Assembly: GCF_033118175.1 (NCBI RefSeq)
Contig: NC_083714.1
Coordinates: forward strand, 9,982,001-10,046,000
DNA length: 64,000 nt
Direction of reading: 5' to 3'
From: Dama dama
Lineage: Eukaryota; Chordata; Mammalia; Artiodactyla; Cervidae
Shown: positions 54,675 to 64,000 of the stretch, piece by piece
Numbering within the stretch: position 1 is the first letter of the stretch
Layout: every line of letters begins with the position of its first letter
The notes under the pieces: generated by a model
The model's database searches: none
Told to the model about the DNA's origin: nothing
What the model saw: the letters and a program-made list of their open reading frames with translations, nothing else
Translations under genes and position numbers: made by a program

Positions 54675-57600
54675 TCACATCACGTGTATACACTGTTCTC
54701 CACACCCTCTCCAACATTTTTTGTTTGTAGACTTTTTGATGATGGCCATTCTGACTGGTGTGAGGTGATAACTCATTGTAGTTTTGATTTGCGTTTCTCT
54801 AACAATGAGCAATGTTGAGCATCTTTTCATGTTTGTTAGCCATCTGTATGTCTTCTTTGGAGAAATGTCTGTTTTGGTCTTTTTCCCACTTTTTAATTGG
54901 GTTGCTTGTTTTTCTGGTATTGAGTTGCATGAGCTGCTTGTATATTTTGGAAATGAATCCTTTGTCAGTTGTTTCATTTGCTATTATTTTCTCCCATTCT
55001 GAGGGTTGTCTTTTCACCTTGCTTGTAGATTCCTCTGCTGTGCAAAAGCTTTTATGTCTAATCAAGTCCCACTTGCTTACTTTTGTTTTTATTTCCACTA
55101 CTCTAGGAGGTGGTCCTAGAGGATCTTGCTTTGATTTATGTCATCCAATGTTCTGCCTATGTTTTCCTCTAAGAGTTTTATAGTTTTTGGTCTTACATGT
55201 AGGTCTTTGATCCATTTTGAGTTTATCTTTGTGTATGGCATTCTTTTACATGTAACTGTCCAGTTTTCACAGCACCATTTGTTGAAGAGGCATCTTTGCC
55301 CCATTGTATATTCTTGCCTCCTTTGTCAAAAATAAGGTACCCATAGGTGCATGGGTTTATTTCTGGACTTTCTATCTTGTTCCATTGGTCTATATTTCCG
55401 TTTTTGTGTCAGTACCATACTGTCTTGATGACTGTACCTTTGTAATATAATCTGAAGTCAGGAAGGTTGATTCCTCCAGCTCCATTCTTCTTTCTCAAGA
55501 CTGCTTTGGCTATTTGGAGTCTTTTGTCTTTCCATGTTTTATGAAATTTTTTGTTCTAGTTCTGTGAAAAACACCATTGGTAATTTAACAGGGATCGCAT
55601 TGAATCTGTAGATTGCACTTGGCAGTGTAGTCATTTTCACAATATTGATTCTTCCTGCCCAGGAACATGGAATGTCTCTCCATCTGTTTATGTCATCTTT
55701 GATTTCTTTCATTAGTTTCTTATGATTTTCTGTGTATAGTTCTTTTGTCTTCTTAGGTAAGTTTACTCCTAGGTATTTAATTCTTTTTGTTGCAATGGTG
55801 AATGGGATTGATTCTTTAATTTCTCTTTCTGATTTTTCATTGTTAGTATATAGAAATGCAAGTGATTTCTGTGTATTGATTTTGTATCCTGCAGCTTTGC
55901 TAAATTCACCGATTAGTTTAGTTTTAGTTTAGTCTCTCAGTCGTGTCCTACTCTTTGCGACCCCGTGGATTGTAGCCTACCAGGCTCCTCTGTCCTCGGG
56001 ATTTTCCAGGCAAGAGTACTGGAGTGGGTTGCCATTTTCTTCTTCAGAGGATCTTCCCGACCCAGGGATCTAACCCAGGTCTCCCACATTGTAGGCAGAC
56101 ACTTTACTGTCTGAGCCACCAGGGAAGTCTCATTCACTGATTAGATTTAGTCATTTTCTGATACTATCTTTAGGGTTTTCTATGTACTGTATCATGTCAT
56201 CTGCAAACAGCGAGAGCTTTATGTCTTCTTTTCCAATCTGGATTCCTTTAATTTCTTTTTCTTCTGTGATTTCTGTAGTTAGGACTTCCAGAACTCTGTT
56301 GAATAACAGTGGTGAAAATGGACACCCTTGTCTTGATCCTGATCTTAGGGGGAATGCTTTCAGTTTTCCACCATTAAGCATAATGTTTGTTGTAGGCTTA
56401 TCATATATGGCCTTTACTATGTTGAGGTAGGTTCCTTCTATGCCCATTTTCGAAGACTTTTAATCATAAATGGGTGCTGATTTTTGTCAAAGGCTTTTTC
56501 TGCATCTATTGAGATTATCATATGGTTTTTATCTTTCAATTTGATAATATGGTGTATCACATTGGTTGATTTGCATATATTGAAGGATCCTTGCATCCCT
56601 GGATTAAACCCAAGTTGATCATGGTGTATGAGCTTTTTGATGTATTGCTGAATTCTGTTTGCTAAAATTTTGGTGAGGATTTTTGCATCTATGTTCATCA
56701 GCAATATTGGCCTGTAGTTTTCTTTTGTGTTGTCTTTGTCTGGTTTTGGTATCAGGGTGATGGTGGCCTCATAGAATGAGGTTGGAAGTGTTCCTTCCTC
56801 TGCAACTTTTTGAAAGAGGTTTAGAAGGATAGGCATTAGCTCTTCTCTCAATGTTTTATAGAATTCTCCTGTGAAGCCATCTGGTCCTGGGCTTTTGTTT
56901 TTTGGGAGATTCTTCATCACAGCTTCAATTTCAGTGCTTGTAATTGGCTTGTTCATAATTTCTATTTCTTTCTGCTTCAGTCTTGGAAGATCGAACTTTT
57001 CTAAGAATCTTCCCATTTCTTCCAGGTTATCTATTTTATTGCCATATAGTTGTTCATGATAGTCTCTTATAATCCTTTGTATTTCTGCATTGTCTGTTGT
57101 AACTTCTCCTTTTTCATTTCTAATTTTGTTGATTAGATTCTCCTCTCTTTTTTTTCTTGATGAGTCTGGCTAAAGATTTGTTTATCTTCTGAAAGAACCA
57201 GCTTTTAGTTTTAGTGATCTTTACTACTCTTTCTTTCATTTCTTTTTCATTTATTTCTGCTCAAATCTTTATGATTTCTTTCCTTCTACTAATTTTGTTT
57301 TTCTTTTTCCTGTTCTTCTTTTTCCAGTTGTTTGGTGTAAAGTTAGGTTGTCTATTTGATATTTTTCTTCTTTCTTGAGGTAGGATTGTATTGCTATAAA
57401 CTTCCCTCTTAGAACTGCTTTTGCTACATCCCATAGGTTTTGAGTTGTTGTGTTTTCATTGTCATTTGTTTCTAGAAATTTTTTTACTTCCCTTTTGATT
57501 TCTTCAGTAACCTGTTGTTTACTTAGAAATGTGTTGTTTAATCTCCATGTGTTTGTGTTTCTTACACTTCTTTTCTTGTAATTGATATCTAGTCTCATAG

Positions 57601-58264
57601 CATTGTAGTCAGAGAAGATGCTTGATACAATTTCGGTTTTCTTAAATTTACTGAGGTTTTATTTGTGACCCAAGATATGGTCTATCCTGGAGAATGTTCC
57701 ATGTTCACTTGAGAAGAAGGTGTGTTCGTCTGCATTTGGATGGAATGTCCTGAAGATATCAATGATATCCATCTCCTCTAATGTATCATTTAAGCCTTGT
57801 GTTTCCTTATTAATTTTCTGTTTTGATGATCTGTCCATTGGTGTGAGTGGGGTGTTAAAGTCTCCTACTTACCTGTCTGTTAGTGTTTGTCTTATGTATT
57901 GTGGTGCTCCTATGTTGGGAGCATAGCTGTTAACAATTGTTATGTCTTCCTCTTGGACTGATCCCTTGATCATTATGTAGTGTCCTTCCTTATCTCTTGT
58001 AATCTTCTTTATTTTAACGTCTATTTTGTCTGATTTGAGTATTGCTACTCCAGCTTTCTTTTGCTTCCCATTTGTGTGGAATATATTTTTCCATCCTCTC
58101 ACTTTCAATCCATATGTGTCTTCAGGTCTGAAGTGGGTTTCTTGTAGACAGCATATATATAGGTCTTGTTTTTGTATCCATTCAGCCAGTCTGTTTCTTT
58201 TTGTTGGAGCATTTAATTCATTTACGGTTAAAGTAATTATTGATATACATGTTCCTATTGCCAT
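54675..58264 (-). pseudogene. L1 ORF2, broken
   Basis: Endonuclease at 57869-58264: MAIGTCISIITLTVNELNAP, QETHF, YAPN. RT at 56438-57016 (SPGPDGFTGEFYKTLREELM, SIDAEKAFDKNQHP) and 56151-56447 (SRQGCPFSPLLFN, FADD catalytic box). The C-terminal part is at 54675-55304 in pieces. Broken by stops (for example after QTLTDR at 57869), frame changes, the SINE and the missing 3' segment. Confidence 0.88.
55925..56133 (-). mobile_element. Bov-tA type SINE inside L1 ORF2
   Basis: CGTGTCCTACTCTTTGCGAC body, CTGTCTGAGCCACCAGGGAA head. TTCACCGATTAG / TTCACTGATTAG lie on the two sides. Confidence 0.9.
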
Positions 58265-58416
58265 TTTCTTAATTGTTTGGGGTTGGTTTTGTAGATCTAT
58301 TTTCTTCTCTTCTATTTCTTGACTATGTAAGTCCCTTTAACATTTGTTGTAAAACTGGTTTGGTGGTTCTGAATTCGCTTAACTTTTGGTTGTCTGAGAA
58401 GCTTTTTATTTCTCCA

Positions 58417-59212
58417 TCAGTTTTGAATGAGATCCTTGCCAGGTACAGTAATCTTGGTTGTTGATTTTTTCCTTTTCACTACTTTAAATATATTCTGCCA
58501 TTCCCTTCTGGCCTGCAGAGTTTCTGCTGAAAGATCAGTTGTTAAGCATATGGGGTTTCCCTTGCATGTTACTTGTTGCTTTTCCCTTGCTGCTTTTAAT
58601 ATTTTTTCTTTGTGTTTAGTCTTTGTTAATTTGATTAATTTGTGTCTTGGCATGTTTTTCCTTGGCTTTATCCTGTATGGGACCCTTTGTGCCTCTTGCA
58701 TTTGATTGACTATTTCCTTTTCCATTTGGGGGAAATTTTTAACTATAGTCTCTTCAAAAATTTTCTCATACTCTTTCTTTTTCTCTTCTTCTTCTGGGAA
58801 CCCCATAGTTTGAATGCTGGTGTGTTTGATATTGTCCCAGAGGTCTCTGAGACTGTCCACAGTTCTTTTCATTCTCTTAAGTCTGCTCTTCAGAAGTTAT
58901 TTCCAACATTTTATCTTCCAGCTCACTGATTCATTCTTTTGCTTCAGATATTCTGCTATTGATTCCTTCTAGAGCATTTTTAATTTCAGCAATTGTGTTG
59001 TTTGTCCCTGTATGTTTATTCTTTAATTCTTCTACATCTTTGTTAATTGATTCTTGCATTTTCTCCATTTTATTTTCATGATTTTTGATCACCTTTCCTA
59101 TCACTATTCTGAATTGTTTTTTAGGTAGTTTGCCTATTTCCTCTTCATTTATTTGGACTTCTGTGTTTCTACTTTGTTCCTTCATTTGTGAAGTTTTTCT
59201 CTGCCTTTTCAA
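58417..59212 (-). pseudogene. L1 ORF1, broken
   Basis: Starts at 59212 with MKRQRKTSQMKEQSRN; coiled-coil part to a stop at 58931. The second frame 58417-58872 has the RNA-binding and C-terminal parts (SLRDLWDNIKHTSIQTMGFP, then ICLTTDLSAETLQARREWQN). Split by a stop and frame change near 58900. Confidence 0.85.
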
Positions 59213-59769
59213 TATTTTTTTTAACTTATTGTGTTTGAGGTCTCCCTTTCCCAGGCTTCAAGGAAAGTTGAATTCTCTCCTTGAAGAAGGTTGAATTCTT
59301 TCTTTCTTTTGGTTTCTGCCCTCCTGAGGTTGGCCCAGTGGTGTGTGTGAGCTTCCTACAGAGTGAGCTTTGTGCTGAGTTTTTGTTTGTTTGTTTGTTT
59401 TTCCTCTGACGGGCAAGACAATGAGGCAGTAATCCTGTCTGCTGATGACTGGGTTTGTATTTTTGTTTTGTTTGTTGTTTAGATGAGGCATCCTGCCCAG
59501 GGTGCTACTGGTGGTTGGGGATGCTGGGTCTTGTATTCAAGTGGTGTTCGTTGTGTGAGTTCTCACTATCTGATACTCCCTACGGTTAGTTCTCTGGTAG
59601 TCTAGGATCTTGGAGTCAGTGCTCCCACTGCAAAGGCTCAGGGCTTGATCTCTGATCAGGAACAAAGATTCCACACATGGTTTGTTATGGCGTTAAGTGC
59701 AATTAAAACAAATATCCAAAAACTAGTGTCCAAAGATGAACCCCAGACAAATGGCAGTTACAAAATCAG

Positions 59770-61017
59770 ACAGTTCAGTTCAGTCACTCAGTCATGTGCA
59801 ACTCTCTGTGATCCCATGGACTGCAGCACGCTAGGCCTCCCTGTCTATCACCAACTCTCAGAGTTACTCAGACTCATGTCCATTGAGTCCATGATGCCAT
59901 CTAACTATCTCAGCCTCTGTTGTCCCCTTCTCCTCCCGCCTTCTATCTTTCCCAGCATCAGGGTCTTTTCCAATGAGTCAGTTCTTCACATCAGGTGGCC
60001 AAAGTATTGGAGTTTCAGCTTCAGCATCAGTCCTTCCAATGAATATTCAGGACTGATTTCCTTTAGGATGGACTGGTTGGATCTCCTTGCTGTCCAAGGG
60101 ACTCTAAAGAGTCTTCTCCAACACTACAGTTCAAAAGCATCAATTCTTCTGTGCTCAGCTTTATTTATAGTCCAACTCTCATATCCATACACGAGTATTG
60201 GAAAACCACAGCCTTGACTAGATGGACCTTTGTCGTCAAAGTAATGTCTCTGCTTTTTAATATGCTGTCTAGGTTGCTCATAAATTTTCTTCCAAGGAGT
60301 GAGCGTCTTTTAATTTCATGGCTGCAGTCACCGTCTGTAGTGATTTTGGAGCCCCAAAAAATCAAGTCTGTCACTGTTTCCCCATCTATTTCCCATGAGG
60401 TGATGGGACCAGATGCCATGATCTTAGTTTTCTGAATGTTGAGCTTCAAGCCAGCTTTTTCACTCTCCTCTTTCACTTTCATCAAGAGGCTCTTTAGTTC
60501 TTCGCTTTCTGCTGTAAGGGTGGTGTCATCTGCGTACCTGAGGTTATTGATATTTCTCCCAGCAATCCTGATTCCAGCTTTTGTTTCATACAGTCCAGCA
60601 TTTCTCATGATGTACTCTGCATATAAGTTAAATAAAAAGGGTGACACTATACAGCCTTGACGTACTCCTTTTCCTATTTGGAACCAGTCTGTTGTTCCAT
60701 TTCCATTTGTAACTGTTGCTTCCTGACCTGCATACAGATTTCTCAAGAGGCAGGTCATATGGTCTGGTATTCCCATGTCTTTCAGAATTTTCCACAGTTT
60801 GCAGTGATCCACACAGTCAAAGGCTTTGGCATAGACAATAAAGCAAAAATAGATGTTTTCTGGAACTCTCTTGCTTTTCTGATAACCCAGTGCATGTTGG
60901 CAATTTGATCTCTGGTTCCTCTGCTTTTTCTAAAACCAACTTGGACATCTGGAAGTTCATGGTTCATGTACTGTTGAATCCTGTCTTGGAGAATTTTGAG
61001 CATTACTTTACTAGCAT
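59770..61017 (-). mobile_element. BovB LINE, 3' 1.25 kb
   Basis: AAAATCAG lies on both sides (59762-59769 and 61018-61025). Carries the 3' end through to the RT start; 5' truncated. Inserted in L1 5' UTR-like sequence. Confidence 0.9.
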
Positions 61018-61114
61018 CAAAATCAGTCAAACAATAATTAAAATAATGGGATATACACATAAACAAAGTGAAAACAGCCCAACAAAAATAAAGTAGAATA
61101 GATTGACCTGGCAA
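60165..61114 (-). pseudogene. BovB reverse transcriptase, best-preserved copy here
   Basis: 60165-60812 reads without a stop for 215 codons: MTCLLRNLYAGQEATVTNGN, QIGKGVRQGCIVSPFLFNLY (RQGC box intact), NNLRYADDTTLTAESEEL (catalytic YADD intact) and TTDGDCSHEIKRRSLLGRK. The preceding part is in another frame (60782-61114, whose right end lies outside the element). Lacking the endonuclease and start, it cannot act alone. Confidence 0.85.
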
Positions 61115-61232
61115 ACAAAGGAAATGAAAAATTGAATTTAACAGTTAAGAACAAAACTAAATAAAGGGGAAACTGGAAAATAAAACTAAAGTAAGGTGCC
61201 AAGTGGGGAATAAAGCAATGAAAACAAAATAA
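61018..61232. other. A-rich sequence between BovB and the right-hand L1
   Basis: Resumes the sequence left of 59770 (shared AAAATCAG), so probably the far 5' UTR or flank of the minus-strand L1. No gene. Confidence 0.45.
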
Positions 61233-61245
61233 CAGAGGAGTAGCT

Positions 61246-61255
61246 AAGATGGCGG
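61246..61255 (+). promoter_or_regulatory. YY1-type site at the L1 5' end
   Basis: AAGATGGCGG, about 13 bases after the apparent L1 start, the position and sequence of the YY1 site that sets initiation in human L1. Confidence 0.7.
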
Positions 61256-62024
61256 AGGAATAGGATGGGGAGACCACTTTCTTCCCTACAAATTCATTGA
61301 AAGAACATTTGAATGCTGAACAAACTCCACAAAACAACTTCTGATCGCTAGCAGAGGACATCAGGCACCCAGAAAAGCAGCCCATTGCCTTCGAAAGGAG
61401 GTAGGACAAAATATAAAAGATAAAAAGAGACACAATAGAGTTAGGGACGGAGATCCGTCCTGGGAAGGGAGCCTTAATAGAGGAAGTTTCCAAACACCAG
61501 GAAACCCTCTCACTGGTGGGTCTGGGGAAAGTTTTCAAATCTCAGAGGGCAACCTAACTGGGAGGAAAAATAAATAAACAAAACCCACAGATTACATGCC
61601 TAAAAGCAACTCCCAGCAGAAAAGTACCCCAGATGCTCACATGCGCCACCAGCAAGTGGGGGCAGAACGGAGAGAAGGGGATGGCATTGCTTAGGGTATG
61701 GACTGGGCCTGAATACCTTGAGGGCAGTCAGAGGGAGCTAACGTGAGACAGCAACTTAAACTGTGGGATAGCAAGAGAGAGGGAGAATTAACCTGGGAAA
61801 AGCCCTAAGCTAAGGCACTACCCGCCTGTTCCCAGAACAAAGGACTGAGCGAATACCAGAGAAGAGCTAGCCGGCTGTGGACCGGCCCATTCCCCGCTGG
61901 AGGCAGCAGGCAGAGGGGAGGATAAACGGGCGGATATCAGAGAAGAGTTAGCTGGTGCCGGTACCAGCCAGCAATGTGAACAGGTCCCGACCGCAGCAGC
62001 ATGGAAGCCTGAGGAAAAGAAGCT

Positions 62025-62370
62025 GAAAGTAAAGGATGGGGTCGAGAAGGCTGAATGCTCTTTAGGCAAGTCAGCAACTTTATTGAGTAAAACAGCTACC
62101 TTTATACTAGTACAAGCAGAAAACATAGTTCATAAAAAATGCCATCTGGTGTTTGTCACATCAATACAATTCTTTGTCTTAAGTGATTGCAGAAGCTTAC
62201 ATCTTGATTTTGGCATTCCAAGATAAACTACTAAGTGAAGGTCACTACTATGTTTTTCTCAAGGAAGAACAAAGGAGACCCGGCAAATGTTTCACTACTT
62301 TATCATGGGGTGGCGGTACAGGGAATGGCCTCTTTCAAGGCTTTCCCAGGGCCTTTTTGGGCCTTGAGCA
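62025..62370 (-). mobile_element. ERV LTR inside L1 5' UTR
   Basis: Read on the minus strand it starts TGCTCAAGGCCC and ends TTTACTTTCA. It contains a TATA-like GTATAAAGG and an AATAAA signal (CAATAAAGTTGCTGAC) followed by a short U5-like end. L1 5' UTR sequence lies on both sides. Exact ends and duplications not proven. Confidence 0.6.
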
Positions 62371-64000
62371 GGCCGGCTCCCCGCAAGCTGGCTGCTGACC
62401 AGCCCACCCCCCGCCGGAAGCAGGAGGCAGGGGAGAGGGGAAAGGGGCAAACTCGGCCCCAGAGACGGCATCCCCTATCAAACTGCAACAGGCTTCCAGT
62501 TTCTAACCTAAGACTTCCTGAGATTCTGGAGGATTGATATCTGCCAGGAGGGTCGCAGCCAGAGATCAGCTCCCCATAAGAGACACAAGGCACACCAGAC
62601 CGTCGTGCCCGGAAACTGAGGCTGGGACTGTGGAGGGAATATGGCGCACTGTACCTGGGGAGAGTGTGCTCGTTAAGCTTCTGGTTGCCTGAGCAGCTCT
62701 GACAGGGAAGGCACAAAACGCAGGCCCAACTGAGTCTGGGTCTTTGTGGAGTACCTGAGAACCTGAACCTGAGCAGCTTAGGCCTGGGAAGTGCACACAA
62801 CTCAGGGCCCTCTCCTTGTAGAGCAGCCTGGAACCTGAGCAGTGTAGACGGGAAAAGCACACATGCTGTGAGCAGGGGCAAACCCAGTGTGGCCGGAACA
62901 CTGCAAACACTCCCCACACATGCCAGTGATGTTTGTCTGCAGTGCCCCTCCCTCCCCACAGCACAACTGAAAAAGTGAACCTAAACAAGAGACCACCTTT
63001 ACCACCTTGTGTCACAGCGGGAATTAGACACTGAAGAGACCTGCAAACAGAAGTCAAATAAACAAAGGGAACCAATTTAGAAGTGACAGGTACAACAGAT
63101 TAAAGTCCCTGTAGTTAACACCAATTACACTGGAAGGGGCCTATAGATATTGAAAAGTGTAAGTTGGAACAAGGAGCTATCTGAAACTGAACCAAACCCA
63201 CACTGCCTGCAACAGCTCCAGGTAAATTCCTAGATATATTTTTACTATTATTATTTTTTAATTAAAAAAACAAACTTTTTTCTCTTTCTTTTTTTTAAGT
63301 CCTCTATTACTCCTCTATTAGTCCTTAATTTTCATTTTTATAACCCACTATAACCTGGCAAAACAAAACAACAAAAAAAAGGACCCTATTTTTAAAGCAA
63401 ACTTCATATATTTTTCTTAATTTTTTGTGTTTTTGTTTTTTTTTATATTTTATTTTTAAAATTCTAACATCTACTCTAGATTTTTAATCTTTGTTTTTCA
63501 CTATTCAGTATCAATTTTGGACATTTAAGAATCCAACCTTCAGTACCCATTTTTACTCAGGAGTGTGATTACTGGTTTGATCACTCCCCCCCCCCTTTTG
63601 ACTCTCCTTTTTCTCCCCCAGATCACCTCTATTTCCTCCCTCCCCCTTCTCAATCCAATTCTGTGAATCTCTGTGGGTGTTCTGGGCTGCAGAGAACACT
63701 TAGGGAACAGAGTACTGCCTAGATCTGTCTCTCTCCTCTTGAATCCCCCTTTTTCTCCTCCTGCTCACGTCTATCTCCTTCCTCCCTCTCCTCTTCTTCA
63801 TGGAACTCTGTGAATCTCTCTGGGTGTCCCTCACTGTGGAGAATACTTTTACCATTAACCTAGAAGTTTTATTATCAGTGCTGTATGGATGGAGAAGTCT
63901 TGAGGCTACTGGAAGAATAAGACTGAAATCCAGAGGCAAGAGGCTTAAGCCCAAAATCTGAGAACACCAGAGAACTCCTGACTACAGGGAACATTAAGTA

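Larger units (their letters stand above)
54270..59768 (-). mobile_element. Bovine-type L1, nearly complete, minus strand
   Basis: From the A-tail at left (TTTATTTATTTATTATTG) through 3' UTR, ORF2, ORF1 and 5' UTR up to a BovB insertion at 59770. A SINE is inserted in ORF2 (55925-56133). About 0.3 kb of the ORF2 3' end is missing near 54685, where the 3' UTR phrase TTTCTGACTCACATCAC meets GTTCTCCACACCCTCTCC. Sequence right of the BovB (61018-61232) may be more of its 5' UTR. Confidence 0.88.
61233..64000 (+). mobile_element. Young-type L1, 5' UTR (continues beyond window)
   Basis: Begins near GAGGAGTAGCTAAGATGGCG, strikingly like the start of human L1, so this looks like a 5'-complete copy. 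62458-64000 aligns with 5222-6770 of the other L1, a few percent different. ORF1 would begin about 0.4 kb past the window, judged from 5222-7156. An LTR interrupts it at about 62025-62370. Confidence 0.9.

Noticed and set aside
62303..63075. Long antisense frames (218 and 169 codons) in the L1 5' UTR
   Set aside because: All antisense frames are open here because the sequence is GC-rich, and the 218-codon frame runs into the LTR junction. Kept only as context for the antisense finding.

Overview
This is a ruminant nuclear-genome window, almost certainly from the X chromosome. Ruminant origin follows from many copies of the BovB (RTE-type) LINE, its Bov-tA/Bov-A SINE partners, cetartiodactyl tRNA-Glu (CHR-type) SINEs and bovine-type L1. 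The X assignment is inferred from the one recognisable host gene, SLC25A53, which is X-linked in other mammals. I cannot tell cattle, sheep, goat or deer apart from the sequence alone.

Layout. 1-26.9 kb is a nest of transposons: a Tigger-like DNA element, old L1 pieces, BovB copies, many SINEs, a 7.1-kb young-type L1 (5222-12366, plus strand) with a target-site duplication and a probable 3' transduction, a twin-primed L1 (18650-19090) and an ERV solo LTR with 4-bp duplications (22363-22880). 26,966-27,886 is the intronless SLC25A53 coding region on the minus strand. 28-36 kb is the least TE-dense part: unique sequence with several MIR copies. 36.7-37.3 kb is a CpG island with plus-strand promoter features and a good splice donor. 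A second GC-rich promoter-like block at about 48.0-48.35 kb carries an RFX X-box beside a palindromic CRE. No host coding sequence follows either promoter inside the window. 38.6-61.2 kb is again nested LINEs, including a 5-kb minus-strand L1 (54,270-59,768). 61.2 kb to the right edge is the 5' UTR of another young-type L1, interrupted by an LTR.

No L1 or BovB reading frame in the window is intact; each carries stops, frameshifts or deletions. The most interesting material is structural: junctions that record how individual insertions happened. These include transduced tails, an inversion by twin priming, a SINE-BovB composite inside one target-site duplication, an internally deleted BovB inside one target-site duplication, a BovB lacking its 3' end, and a SINE whose 5' junction carries a 48-bp copy of DNA found 0.7 kb away. 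Also notable are the two orphan promoters and an antisense frame kept open in both L1 5' UTRs. I saw no CRISPR array, no rRNA and no functional tRNA; tRNA-like sequence occurs only inside SINEs. Repeat family names are from recognition by eye, so subfamilies and edges are approximate unless a target-site duplication is stated.
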